From Aldehydirespirator sp028819505 (GTDB lineage Bacteria > Actinomycetota > Acidimicrobiia > Acidimicrobiales > Aldehydirespiratoraceae), in contig OZ242297.1 of NCBI GenBank assembly GCA_965207755.1, positions 3,534,001-3,598,000 on the forward strand: 64,000 bases of DNA, given 5' to 3'. The notes below the pieces were generated by a model that was not told the DNA's origin, searched no databases, and worked only from the letters and a program-made list of their open reading frames with translations. Shown here in pieces: positions 15,753-24,786 of this stretch. Each line of letters starts with the position of its first letter. Positions within the stretch are counted from its first letter, which is position 1. The position numbers and the translations under genes are program-made.

Positions 15753-16307
15753 GTGCTCGCCTGGATGGACTTGGAGATGACCGGCCTCGATCCCGAGTTC
15801 CACTCCATCGTCGAGATCGCCGCCCTGATCACCGACGACGGCCTCGAGATCGTGGCCACCGGGCCCGATCTCGTCATCCACCAGCCGGAGGAGGCGCTGG
15901 ACCGCATGGACGACACCGTCCGTGCCATGCACACCACCAGCGGCCTGCTGGAGCAAGTGAGATCCTCGACGGTGAGCCTGGCCGACGCCGGCGCGGCCGT
16001 GCTCGCCTTCCTGAAGGAGCACATCGAGGCGCCCCGCACCGCACCGCTGTGCGGGAACTCCATCGGCACCGACCGCCGGTTCCTTGCACGGCACCTCCCC
16101 GAGATCGAGGACTTCCTGCACTACCGGTCGATCGACGTGTCGACGGTGAAGGAGTTGGCCCGCCGCTGGCAGCCTTCGGTGTACGAGGATGCACCGGCCA
16201 AGGCCGGAGGCCATCGGGCGCTCGACGACATACGGGAGAGCCTGGAAGAGCTGCGCTGGTACCGGCGGGCAGGGTTCGTCGGCGCCCGCCCCTCAGAGCT
16301 TCGATGA
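15753..16307 (+). CDS. orn: Oligoribonuclease (DEDDh 3-prime exonuclease)
   Basis: About 184 residues, usual length. The first exonuclease motif WMDLEMTGLD follows directly on the GTG start chosen. The later conserved region includes KAGGHRALDDIRESLEEL, carrying the DEDDh histidine and last aspartate. It degrades 2-5 nt RNAs and pGpG, finishing mRNA decay. Its stop overlaps the ATG of the next gene (ATGA), so it heads an operon with the MBL-fold, thioredoxin-like and CcdA-like genes. Confidence 0.93.
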   Translation: MLAWMDLEMTGLDPEFHSIVEIAALITDDGLEIVATGPDLVIHQPEEALDRMDDTVRAMHTTSGLLEQVRSSTVSLADAGAAVLAFLKEHIEAPRTAPLCGNSIGTDRRFLARHLPEIEDFLHYRSIDVSTVKELARRWQPSVYEDAPAKAGGHRALDDIRESLEELRWYRRAGFVGARPSELR

Positions 16308-17419
16308 CACCGACGACCTGCCGCAAGCAGGAGCAGGAGCCCGCCTCCCCGGAGGTGACCGAGGTGGCGCCGGGCGTGCTGCGGATGCAACTGCCCGTGA
16401 GCATGCCCGGCCTCGGCCACGTCAACTGCTACGCCCTGGTCGACTCCGACGGTGCGGCGCTGGTGGATCCGGGACTGCCCGGCCCCGAATCGTGGGCCGC
16501 GCTGGGCGACCGGCTCCGGCAGGCCGGCATTCCCATGCGGCGGGTACACACCGTCGTCGTCACCCACTCCCACCCCGACCACTACGGCGGCAGCCACCAG
16601 CTGCGGGAGGAGACCGGCGCCGAACTGCTGGCCCACGCTGCGTTCACTTCCAGCCCCGCCGCCGGCGACGCCAACGCCGACATCGACCTGGAACTGCTGG
16701 AACTGGACCCCGACGCGCTGGTCGAACTGTGGAAGGGGAAGCTGCAAGAACGGGGCCGGACCCTCTGGGGAACCCGGCGCGAGCCGCCTCCCGACAAGGC
16801 CATCAGGCTCTTCATCCGGACCGACGTCGCCGGCAGCCTGCCCCGCTTCAGAGTGCCGGAGCCGACCATCCGCGCCGCCGACGGCGACGCCGTGCGCCTG
16901 GCCGGGCGGGACTGGTTCGCAGTACACACGCCGGGCCACACCACCGACCACCTGTGCCTGTGGGATCCGGCCGAGGGCGTGCTGCTGTCCGGCGACCACG
17001 TGCTGCCCACCATCACGCCCCACATCGCGGGCTCGACCGACCTCGAAGACCCGCTGGCGGCCTTCTTCGGGTCGTTGGAGCGGGTGGGCGCGTTCACCGG
17101 CGTCAACGTGTGCCTGCCCGCCCACGGTCATCCCTTCACCGACCTGCGGGGCCGCACGGCCAGCATCCGCCGACACCACGGCGAGCGGCTCGACACACTC
17201 CGGGCGGCCGCAGCCGCGCTTGGCAGGGCGCCGGTGGAGGCCTACATGAAGGAGCTGTTCAGCGAGCGGGCCTGGGGCGGCATGGCCGCCAGCGAGACCT
17301 TCGCCCACCTGGAGCACCTCCGCGTGATCGGAGAGGCCCACAGCAGCCGCGACCCGGACGGGCTGCTGCACTACCGACTCCGCACACCCGAACCGGCGGG
17401 GTCCCAACCGCGTGCCTGA
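16304..17419 (+). CDS. Metallo-beta-lactamase-fold hydrolase
   Basis: 371 residues. The zinc-binding motif is THSHPDHYGG (about 86-95), with later ligands in HTPGHTTDHLCLW and in LSGDHVLP. A C-terminal helical domain follows, as in MBL proteins related to lactonases and glyoxalase II-like enzymes. The substrate is unknown. It overlaps orn by four bases and the thioredoxin-like gene by eight, so it is cotranslated with both. There is no signal peptide. Confidence 0.85.
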   Translation: MTPTTCRKQEQEPASPEVTEVAPGVLRMQLPVSMPGLGHVNCYALVDSDGAALVDPGLPGPESWAALGDRLRQAGIPMRRVHTVVVTHSHPDHYGGSHQLREETGAELLAHAAFTSSPAAGDANADIDLELLELDPDALVELWKGKLQERGRTLWGTRREPPPDKAIRLFIRTDVAGSLPRFRVPEPTIRAADGDAVRLAGRDWFAVHTPGHTTDHLCLWDPAEGVLLSGDHVLPTITPHIAGSTDLEDPLAAFFGSLERVGAFTGVNVCLPAHGHPFTDLRGRTASIRRHHGERLDTLRAAAAALGRAPVEAYMKELFSERAWGGMAASETFAHLEHLRVIGEAHSSRDPDGLLHYRLRTPEPAGSQPRA

Positions 17420-18005
17420 CCACGGAAACGCCGCCGGCGCCGCAGACGGCCGCGCCACGCAAGCCGAGCCGGGCCCGCGAAACCGCATCCGCGGGCGCCT
17501 CCTCGCAGGCATTGCCGTGGTGCTGGCCGCGGCCGGGATCGCGTTCGTGGCGCAGGCCGTCCTGGAGCCCGGCGCCCCCGACGCCACCGACCTGTCGGAG
17601 TTGACCTTCGACCGCTTCGACGGCGGCGCCGGCGCCCTCGCCGACTACGAGGGCACCCCCCTGGTGGTGAACTTCTTCGCGTCGTGGTGCCCGCCCTGCG
17701 TGAGGGAGATGCCGGAGTTCCAGGACGTGTTCGAGGAACTCGAACCGCAGGTTGCGTTCCTGGGACTCTCGCAGGACTCGTCGACGCAGGCCGCTCTCGA
17801 CCTGGTGGAGCGGACCGGCGTCACCTACGACGTGGGCTGGGACCCGGACCTGGAGGTGTACGGGGCGACCGGGAGCATCGCCATGCCCACCACCGCCCTC
17901 GTCTCGCCCTCCGGAGAGCTGGTGGACACCTTCGCCGGAGTGCTCGACGCCGAGTCCCTGGCCGGGTTCATCGAGGATGGGCTCGGCATATCGGCTAGAC
18001 CGTAG
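17412..18005 (+). CDS. Membrane-anchored TlpA/ResA-type thioredoxin-like protein
   Basis: 197 residues. One N-terminal membrane helix (LLAGIAVVLAAAGIAFVA, about 30-47) anchors an extracytoplasmic thioredoxin fold whose active site is ASWCPPC (about 90-96). The cis-proline region is SIAMPTTALV. Such proteins pass electrons for disulfide reduction in cytochrome c maturation or in secreted proteins. The next gene is a CcdA-like electron carrier, the natural source of reductant. GTG start overlaps the previous gene. Confidence 0.88.
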   Translation: MPDHGNAAGAADGRATQAEPGPRNRIRGRLLAGIAVVLAAAGIAFVAQAVLEPGAPDATDLSELTFDRFDGGAGALADYEGTPLVVNFFASWCPPCVREMPEFQDVFEELEPQVAFLGLSQDSSTQAALDLVERTGVTYDVGWDPDLEVYGATGSIAMPTTALVSPSGELVDTFAGVLDAESLAGFIEDGLGISARP

Positions 18006-18043
18006 AGCGATGGACCTCGACGCGGCCGCCGGAGGATAGGACC

Positions 18044-19180
18044 ATGGATCTGGCCACACTCGCCTACCCCTTCTCGCTGGGGCTGGTGGCGGCGTTCAAC
18101 CCGTGCGGCTTCGCCCTGCTGCCCGCCTACCTGGGCTACTTCATCGGTGTCGAGTCCGCCGAGCAGCCGGCCTCGGGAGCGAAGGCGCTGGGCGCCATGT
18201 TGCGGGCCATGGCCGTCGCGCTGACCCTCACCGCCGGATTCGTGGCCGTGTTCGGCGCCTTCGGCGCGCTGTTCGAGACGGTGCTCAGCCAGGGCGCCGT
18301 GCTCGACCGGATCGGCTACGTCACCATCGCCGTCGGCGTGATCATGGCCCTGCTCGGCGTGTGGCTGCTGGCCGGGCGGGCCGTCAACCTGCGCCTGCCG
18401 AAGATGAGCCGGGGCACCGGCAGCCGCCGTCTGGGGTCTGTGTTCATGTTCGGCGTCAGCTACGCGGTGGTTTCGCTGTCATGCACGATCGGCCTGTTCA
18501 TAGCGGCCGTCGCCACCAGCTTCTCGGCCGACGGCGTGGCCGACGGAACCGCCAACTTCATCGCCTACGGGATCGGCATGGGCGCGGTCATCACCTTCCT
18601 GACCCTGGCCCTGGCCCTGGCCCGCACCAGCGTGGTCGGAGCGATGCGACGTATGTTCCGCTGGATCAACCCGATATCGGGGCTGGTGCTGATCGCGTCC
18701 GGGGCCTACGTGGCCAACTACGGCTGGTGGGAGCTGCAGGTCATCGACGACCCCACCGCCAGCAACGTCTTCGTCGAGAAGTTCACCGAGTTCCAGGCGG
18801 CGGTCAGCAACTGGATCGACGACGCCACCGCGGAGCGCATCGGCGTGCTGTGCGCGCTGGGAGTGCTCGGCGTGCTGGTGCTGGGCTGGCGCCAGGGCGA
18901 GACCCGGGCGCTGGCGCGCCGCACGGTGGGTGCGGCCTACGTGGCGCTGTACCTGGTGGTCGAGTTCTACTTCAACCGGGCCGAGTTCGTGGCCCTGCCG
19001 GTGTGGCGCTTCGTGGCGGGCTGGCCTCTGCGCGTCGGCCACTGGTTCACCGATCCGGCGCGTTACGGAGCGGCGCTGGAGATCCTGTTCACAGCGGCGG
19101 TCGTCTGGGTCGCCTGGCGAGCCGTGAGACGGGTCCGGCACCGAGAGCGCCCCGAGCCGATCACGTTCAGCCAGAGTTGA
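18044..19180 (+). CDS. ccdA: CcdA/DsbD-like thiol-disulfide transmembrane transporter
   Basis: 378 residues. The first helix carries FNPCGFALLPAYLGYF and a later helix SLSCTIGLF, the redox cysteine pair of the CcdA/DsbD beta domain that moves electrons across the membrane. It is longer than CcdA (about 240), with extra C-terminal helices of unknown role from about residue 270. GGAGGATAGG upstream fixes the ATG. Functional coupling with the preceding thioredoxin-like protein is inferred from adjacency. Confidence 0.88.
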   Translation: MDLATLAYPFSLGLVAAFNPCGFALLPAYLGYFIGVESAEQPASGAKALGAMLRAMAVALTLTAGFVAVFGAFGALFETVLSQGAVLDRIGYVTIAVGVIMALLGVWLLAGRAVNLRLPKMSRGTGSRRLGSVFMFGVSYAVVSLSCTIGLFIAAVATSFSADGVADGTANFIAYGIGMGAVITFLTLALALARTSVVGAMRRMFRWINPISGLVLIASGAYVANYGWWELQVIDDPTASNVFVEKFTEFQAAVSNWIDDATAERIGVLCALGVLGVLVLGWRQGETRALARRTVGAAYVALYLVVEFYFNRAEFVALPVWRFVAGWPLRVGHWFTDPARYGAALEILFTAAVVWVAWRAVRRVRHRERPEPITFSQS

Positions 19181-19184
19181 CCAC

Positions 19185-19442
19185 TTGCGAGCCGCCCTTC
19201 CCGACGCCTTCGGGGTGGACGACGATCTCGACGACATCCCGCGCGGCCTGCGAGGCCTGCACGAGGCCAACCCGGTCAACCTGCCCTCCGGCGCGGGCGT
19301 GCAGCTGGAGCTGCCCCCAACCATCCGCTGGAACCGCAAGGCCCGCAACTGGTCCGACCACGAGGGCACACCCAGAGCGCCCCAGGTCAGCACGCTCATC
19401 GACGCTCTGGCCCGCGCCATCGACGCCCGGGCAGATCGGTAG
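19185..19442 (+). CDS. Small conserved-looking protein of unknown function
   Basis: 85 residues, TTG start four bases after ccdA; GTG at 19215 is an alternative. Third positions are almost all G or C, as expected for a true gene here. It contains DDIPRGLRGLHEANPVNLPS and a basic middle (IRWNRKARNWSDHEG). No family recognised. Position suggests cotranscription with ccdA; it is convergent with pdxH. Confidence 0.6.
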   Translation: MRAALPDAFGVDDDLDDIPRGLRGLHEANPVNLPSGAGVQLELPPTIRWNRKARNWSDHEGTPRAPQVSTLIDALARAIDARADR

Positions 19443-19449
19443 GACGCGA

Positions 19450-20097
19450 CTACGGCGCGAGGCGCTCGATCAGCCAGCCGCCGCCGGCAGAGTCCTGGAG
19501 TCGGTAGCGCAAGCGGTCGTGGCGCCGGCTGCGGCGACCCTGCCAGAACTCCACGGCGCGGGGTCGCACCAGGTAGCCGCCCCAGTGCGAGGGCCGTGGC
19601 ACCATCCCGTCACCTGCGAAGCGACCCTCGGCCTCTGCCGTGAGCCGCTCCAGTTCGGCCCGGTCGGCGATCACCCGTGACTGCGGCGAGGCCCACGCGG
19701 CGATCTGTGCGCCGCGGGGCCGGGATGCGAAGTAGGCGTCGCTCTCGTCGTCGGGCAGGTGCTCGACCGTGCCCACTACCCGCACCTGGCGCTCGAGGGG
19801 GTGCCACAGGAAGCACAGCGCGGCCCGGCCCGAGGCCTCCAGGTCCAGCCCCTTGGCCGAGCGACGGTTGGTGTGGAACACGAAGCCCCGCTCATCCAAG
19901 CCCTTGAGGAGCACCGCCCGGGCCGAGGGCCATCCGTCGGCGTCGGTGGTGGCCACGATGAACGCGTTGGCGTCGTAGGGCTTGGCCGCCAGCCACTCGT
20001 CGAACCAGCGCTTGAACTGCACGATCGGATCGCCAGCGACGTCGGCCTCGCTCAGCCCCGCCCCGGAGTACTGCTCGCGCATCTGGGCAAGGTCCAC
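19450..20097 (-). CDS. pdxH: Pyridoxamine/pyridoxine 5-phosphate oxidase
   Basis: 215 residues, full length. The FMN-binding split barrel shows SARAVLLKGLDERGFVFHTN and the C-terminal signature VEFWQGRRSRRHDRLRYR, where the arginines bind substrate phosphate. It oxidises PNP or PMP to pyridoxal 5-phosphate with FMN and oxygen. It is a single gene here. The short gap upstream separates it from the relE-like remnant. Confidence 0.95.
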   Translation of the reverse strand: MDLAQMREQYSGAGLSEADVAGDPIVQFKRWFDEWLAAKPYDANAFIVATTDADGWPSARAVLLKGLDERGFVFHTNRRSAKGLDLEASGRAALCFLWHPLERQVRVVGTVEHLPDDESDAYFASRPRGAQIAAWASPQSRVIADRAELERLTAEAEGRFAGDGMVPRPSHWGGYLVRPRAVEFWQGRRSRRHDRLRYRLQDSAGGGWLIERLAP

Positions 20098-20137
20098 GCC
20101 CCGACTCTACGGCTGCCGGCGTGCCGGTGTCGGGCCG

Positions 20138-20421
20138 CTACCGGCAGACCTCGTCCCGCCTGCCGATTCTCACCACCAAGACACGCACGGCCTCATCATG
20201 GATGTCGCACACCACTCGATAGCGCCCCACTCGACAGCGCCACAGCTTGCCGAGCGGACCGGTCAGCGGCCGGCCCATTTGGCGCGGGTCCTCCGCGGCG
20301 ACCCGGCGATCCATGTGGTCGAGGATGCGGCGCGCCGTACCTCTGTCGAGCTTCCTCAACCGGATCGCGCCGGCTGCACCACCTCGCGCGCCGATTCGAG
20401 CCAGGTGATCGACCCCGCCAT
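20138..20421 (-). pseudogene. Frameshifted RelE/ParE-family toxin
   Basis: From about 20360 downwards the frame reads RKLDRGTARRILDHM, then WRCRVGRYRVVCDI and VLVVRIGRRDEVCR, a clear RelE fold. That frame has no ATG or GTG start; only a TTG at 20359 inside the domain. The ATG immediately after the serS stop (20421) reads MAGSITWLESARE, like a RelE N-terminus, but in another frame that stops after 21 codons. A frameshift near 20360 is likely. The usual C-terminal tyrosine is cysteine. No antitoxin is adjacent. Confidence 0.6.
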
Positions 20422-21708
20422 CTAGCGTGAGCCGATGGACGTGATTCCGCCAATGTAGGGGTGCAGGGCCTCCGGGACCGCTACCGAGCCGTCGGGCCGG
20501 CGGTGCGTCTCGACCAGCGCGGCCCACACCCGGGGCACGGCGAGGCCCGATCCGTTGAGGCTGTGCACCATCCGGGTGCGCCCCCCGGCGGCCGGGCGGT
20601 AGCGGACGTCGGCCCGGCGGGTCTGGTAGTCGCGGCACCACGACACGCTCGACACTTCCAGCCAGCGGTCCGATCCGGGCGCGTAGGCCTCGATGTCGAA
20701 GGTCCGGGCCGAGGCGTCGCCCAGATCGGCGGCGCACAGGTCGAGCACCCGGTAGGCCAGGCCCAGGTCGGCGATGGCCCGCTCGGCCCGGTCGAGGATC
20801 TCGGCGTGAATGTCGGCGGCCTGCTCGGGCGTGCAGAACCCGTACAGCTCCACCTTGTCGAACTCGTGAACCCGCAGCAGCCCCCGGGTGCCGCGCCCGG
20901 CGGAGCCCGCCTCGCGCCGGAAGCAGGACGTGTGGGCCATCAGCCTCATGGGCAGGTCGGCCTCGTCGACGGTCTCACCCGACAGCAGCGAGGTGAGCGG
21001 CACCTCGGCGGTGGGGATGGCCCACAGCCCGTCGCGTTCGAGCTGGTAGGCGTCGTCGGAGAACTTGGGCAGGTGGCCGGTGCTGGTCATCGTCTCGGTG
21101 CGCACCAGCGTCGGCGGCCGGATCTCCTCGTACAGGTCGCGGTTGCGGTCCAGCCCGTAGTCGATGAGGGCGCGCACCAGCCGGGCGCCCAGCCCGCGGT
21201 ACATGGCGAACATCGCGCCCGACATGCGCACGGCCCGGTCGACGTCGAGGATGCCGAGCTCGGCGCCGACGTCGGTGTGCGGAACCCGGTGGTGGCCGCG
21301 GTAGGCGCCGGGGTCGTAGCCGACCGTGCGCACCACCACGTTGTCGTCGGGGCCCGAGCCGTCGGGACAGTCGTCGGCCGGCATGTTGGGGACGAAGAGC
21401 AGGATCCGCCTGATCCACTCCTCCAGCCGGCCGGCCTCTGCGGCCAGCTCGTCGATGCGGGCGCCCAGCTCCCGGCTGCGGGCCCGCAACTCGTCGGCAT
21501 CGCCGGCCCGCCCGTCGCGGTGCATGGCGCCCACCTCGGTCGAGATGCGCTTGACCTCCGCCCTCAGCTCGTCGGCCTCGCTGACGACGGCCCGGCGGCG
21601 CTCGTCGTGGACCACGACCTGGTCCAGGGGCGCGGCGGGCTCGCCCCTCCGGGCGACGGCGGCCTTGACAGCGTCGGGCTCAGTCCTCAGCAGGCGCAGG
21701 TCCAGCAC
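20422..21708 (-). CDS. serS: Seryl-tRNA synthetase
   Basis: 428 residues. The N-terminal 100 residues form the tRNA-binding coiled coil (for example RRAVVSEADELRAEVKRIS). The class II motifs follow: motif 2 as FRREAGSAGRGTRGLLRVHE and motif 3 as NGSGLAVPRVWAALVE. It charges tRNA-Ser and feeds the selenocysteine route where present. It is divergent from the KamA-like gene across a 230-base gap. Confidence 0.97.
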   Translation of the reverse strand: MLDLRLLRTEPDAVKAAVARRGEPAAPLDQVVVHDERRRAVVSEADELRAEVKRISTEVGAMHRDGRAGDADELRARSRELGARIDELAAEAGRLEEWIRRILLFVPNMPADDCPDGSGPDDNVVVRTVGYDPGAYRGHHRVPHTDVGAELGILDVDRAVRMSGAMFAMYRGLGARLVRALIDYGLDRNRDLYEEIRPPTLVRTETMTSTGHLPKFSDDAYQLERDGLWAIPTAEVPLTSLLSGETVDEADLPMRLMAHTSCFRREAGSAGRGTRGLLRVHEFDKVELYGFCTPEQAADIHAEILDRAERAIADLGLAYRVLDLCAADLGDASARTFDIEAYAPGSDRWLEVSSVSWCRDYQTRRADVRYRPAAGGRTRMVHSLNGSGLAVPRVWAALVETHRRPDGSVAVPEALHPYIGGITSIGSR

Positions 21709-21795
21709 GCCGCAGACGGTACCGGCTCAGACCCTCGCGCGAGAACTTCACCCCGCTGCTCGCCCCGCGCTATCTCTGCACTGGCGCCCGCGGTT

Positions 21796-21824
21796 TTGCA
21801 CACCTGTGGAATACCTGCCATGAT
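21796..21824 (+). promoter_or_regulatory. Possible promoter of the KamA-like gene
   Basis: TTGCAC and CATGAT are 17 bases apart, about 115 bases before the ATG, in the 230-base gap between serS and the aminomutase gene. Both boxes match the consensus only in part. I see no other signal in this gap. Confidence 0.3.
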
Positions 21825-21938
21825 GGCTGTTCCCCAGTCGGCGCCCGTGACGGGCCGGCGCGCCCCCGGGTGCCGCCCGTGAGCCGGCCCGCTCGGCGGG
21901 CTGCGCGTCGGTACGATCTGAAGGGACCTGAAATAGAC

Positions 21939-23498
21939 ATGACACGTACAGACAAGACCAGAATCCGCCGACCGAAGTACGAGCCCACGGATCGGGAGCG
22001 ATCAGTCCTCGATCAAGTCGAGAACCCGCGCTACGACCGGCAGATCGTCAACGGCCTGGACCCCTTCATCGACGACGGCGCGCCCGCCGACATGGAGGGC
22101 TTCTACACCCCGGAGGAGCTGGCTGGACTACGGGCGCTCCGCGGCACCGACCGCGACGTCGAGTCCCGGATGCCGGTGAAGATCACCCGCCACTACTTCG
22201 AGATGGCTCGCAACAGCCCGGCCCTCCAGAGGCTCGTCAAGGCCTCGGCCGACGAGACCGACAACCTCGAGGGCGACGAGGACCCCGCCGGCCAGCTCGA
22301 CTACAGCCCGGTCGAAGGGCTGCTCCACAAGTACGAGATGGCCCTGCTGTACGTCATCTCCACATGCTCGGCGCACTGCCGGTTCTGCTACCGCGAGGAG
22401 CTGATAGCCCGCAAGGACATCGCGCGGGCCGACGGCACCGTCAAGAAGAAAGGCCTCGCCCAGGTCGGTGAGGTGACCGGCTACATCAGGGCCCACAACG
22501 CCGCGGTCGAGGCCAACGGGGGGGCGCACCCCGAGACCGGGCGGCCCAAGCTGCGCGAGGTGCTGCTCTCGGGCGGCGATCCGATGGTGCTGCCCAACTC
22601 CAAGCTGGCCGGCTGGTTCACCGCGCTGGCCGAGACCGGGGTGGAAGTGATCCGCGTGGGCACCAAGGAGCTGGCCTTCCATCCCGACCGGTTCGACGAC
22701 GCGTTCGTGTCGATGCTCGACCGGTTCCACGAGGTCTACCCCGACGTGGCGCTCCGTCTGATGGTCCACTTCAACCATCCCGACGAGCTGCTGCTCAAGA
22801 CCGGCGACGGCGACTACGCAAGATCCGAGAACGCCCAGTACCAGTGGCATCCCAGCGTCAAGCGCGCCGTGGACGCGGTCACCTCCAGAGGCTGGATCTG
22901 CGTCGAGAACCAGTCGCCGATCATCCGGGGCGTCAACGACGACCCCGAAGCCCTCAGGATCCTGCAGCGGACCCTCAAGGCGGCCCGGATCGAGAACCAC
23001 TACTTCTTCGGGGGGCGCAACATCGTCGCCTACAAGGCGTTCAACGTGCCCGTCGAGACCGCCTGGCGAATCCTCAACGAGTCCCAGCGGGGACTGTCGG
23101 GAGTGGAGGCCCACGCCCGGCTCACGCTGGTTCACTTCAAGGGCAAGACCGAAGTCGCCACGGTCACCGAGGAGCCCATCCCGGGCCTGCCCGGCGCCGA
23201 GGACGGGGTGGTGGTGTTCAAGGTGCTCCGCAGCCCGGCCGACGCAGGCGAGCGGGGCAGGACTGCCATCGTCGGGCGCAACCCCGAAGCCCTGTGGTTC
23301 GACGACTACGACGACAGGGTCATCATCGACGAGGCCGGCCTGTTCAACTTCCAGCGGACCCAGAGAGTGCGGATACCCGTGGCCCGGGAGGGGTCGAGCC
23401 CTGCGGGACCGGCTCGGCGCACGCCGGCCGAGCGCCATCGCGACGAGGAGATCCACAAGCACCGGACGCCGGTCCAGCCCCGCACATCATCCGACTAG
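21939..23498 (+). CDS. KamA-family radical SAM aminomutase (lysine 2,3-aminomutase-like)
   Basis: 519 residues. The radical SAM cluster motif is CSAHCRFC (C-x3-C-x2-C) near residue 146, followed by YREELIARKDI. The region LREVLLSGGDPMVLPNSKL is the SAM-binding GGD segment typical of lysine and glutamate 2,3-aminomutases. The enzyme needs PLP and SAM and makes beta-amino acids, used as osmolytes, in catabolism or in antibiotics. It is longer than KamA (about 420) through a C-terminal extension with basic tail. No acetyltransferase (AblB) lies nearby, so the product is undecided. Confidence 0.85.
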   Translation: MTRTDKTRIRRPKYEPTDRERSVLDQVENPRYDRQIVNGLDPFIDDGAPADMEGFYTPEELAGLRALRGTDRDVESRMPVKITRHYFEMARNSPALQRLVKASADETDNLEGDEDPAGQLDYSPVEGLLHKYEMALLYVISTCSAHCRFCYREELIARKDIARADGTVKKKGLAQVGEVTGYIRAHNAAVEANGGAHPETGRPKLREVLLSGGDPMVLPNSKLAGWFTALAETGVEVIRVGTKELAFHPDRFDDAFVSMLDRFHEVYPDVALRLMVHFNHPDELLLKTGDGDYARSENAQYQWHPSVKRAVDAVTSRGWICVENQSPIIRGVNDDPEALRILQRTLKAARIENHYFFGGRNIVAYKAFNVPVETAWRILNESQRGLSGVEAHARLTLVHFKGKTEVATVTEEPIPGLPGAEDGVVVFKVLRSPADAGERGRTAIVGRNPEALWFDDYDDRVIIDEAGLFNFQRTQRVRIPVAREGSSPAGPARRTPAERHRDEEIHKHRTPVQPRTSSD

Positions 23499-23508
23499 GC
23501 AGAGGTGT

Positions 23509-24759
23509 TCAGGCCGCCACCAGCGAGTCGAGGTGGCCGGCCAGGTGTGAGACGAGGTCCCGGCTGTCGTCGCCGGCACCGTGGATGAAGCTCGACTTGC
23601 GCCGGCGCAGGAAGTTCAGCCCGATGACATAGAGGCCGGGCGACCCGGTGACGACGCCGCCGTCGTGGCGGATCTGGCCCTTGTGGTCGAGCACCGGCAC
23701 GTCGAGCCACGAATAGTCGGGCCTGAAGCCGGTGGCCCAGATGATGGTGCGGATCTCCCCGCGGGCCAGATCCAGCCGCAGCGGCGGCGACGGCGGGACC
23801 CGGGTGGGCGCGAACCGCTCCGGCGGCCCCGCCGAATCGACGCCGCTCTCCGCCGCCCACTCGTCGAAGGTGTCGAGGAGCCGGCCCAGCTTGAGGTCGG
23901 CCAACTCGCACTTGTTCTTCAGCGATCCCGACAGCAGCGCCTCGGCGCCCCGCAGGGCCGCGAGCCGCCCCACCAGGCTCACGCCCTTATCGGTGAGGGC
24001 GTTGAGGTCGAGCGTGGCCCGCTCGGGGGTGCCCGCCAGCTGCGGCGACGGGGTGCGGCGCACCCGCACCACGTCGTCGACCTCGTCGTAGCGCTCGTCG
24101 AACAGGCCCGAGCGCTCCATCCACCACAGGACGTCGCGGCCCCGGTACAGCCGGGGCATGCGCACGTGCTCGCCGACCGCCACGGTGACGACACGGCCGG
24201 AGCGGCGCAACTCGTCGGCGATCTGGACGCCGGTGGCCGAGGCGCCCACCACCAGCACCCCGCCGGGCGCCAGCGCGTCCGGGTTGCGGTACTCGAACGC
24301 GCTCAGAGCGGTCACGGACGCCGGGGGCGCGCCGCCCAACTCCGGCACCTTGGCGACGCTGAACCCGCCTGAGGCCAGCACCACGGTCTTGCATTCCCAG
24401 CGGCCCCGGTCGGTGTCGACGACGTAGCCGGCGCCCGCCGAGCGCACCGAGGTGACCGTCGTGCCGGTCCTGACCGGAGCGCCGACGAGCCGCGCGTAGT
24501 CCGATATGAACCCGACGACCTCCGGCATCGACATGAAGCCGTCGGGGTCGCGGCCGCCGTGGTCCCCGTAGCCGTAGCCGGGCAGCCGGCTCTGCCAGTT
24601 GGGGGTCAGCAGCCGCAGCGAATCCCAGCGCTGGGTGCGCCAGGAGTTGGCCACCTCGCCCCGCTCGATCACGACGTGATCGATGGAGCGCTCGGTGAGG
24701 CGGCGGCTGACGGCCAGGCCGGAGTGCCCGGCCCCCACAACGACAGTCGTTGTCCTCAT
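23509..24759 (-). CDS. FAD-dependent flavoprotein monooxygenase (CzcO/TrkA-like)
   Basis: 416 residues. The FAD-binding Rossmann motif VVVGAGHSGLAVSRRL opens the protein, and a second dinucleotide motif VLVVGASATGVQIADELRR lies near 175. ATGFRPDYSWL near 350 is the typical motif of class B-like flavoproteins. This places it with putative monooxygenases annotated as flavoproteins involved in K+ transport. The substrate is unknown. It is cotranscribed, or nearly so, with the OsmC-family gene upstream. Confidence 0.83.
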   Translation of the reverse strand: MRTTTVVVGAGHSGLAVSRRLTERSIDHVVIERGEVANSWRTQRWDSLRLLTPNWQSRLPGYGYGDHGGRDPDGFMSMPEVVGFISDYARLVGAPVRTGTTVTSVRSAGAGYVVDTDRGRWECKTVVLASGGFSVAKVPELGGAPPASVTALSAFEYRNPDALAPGGVLVVGASATGVQIADELRRSGRVVTVAVGEHVRMPRLYRGRDVLWWMERSGLFDERYDEVDDVVRVRRTPSPQLAGTPERATLDLNALTDKGVSLVGRLAALRGAEALLSGSLKNKCELADLKLGRLLDTFDEWAAESGVDSAGPPERFAPTRVPPSPPLRLDLARGEIRTIIWATGFRPDYSWLDVPVLDHKGQIRHDGGVVTGSPGLYVIGLNFLRRRKSSFIHGAGDDSRDLVSHLAGHLDSLVAA

Positions 24760-24786
24760 TGAACTCGCCGGGCGGCCGGGTCCGGG

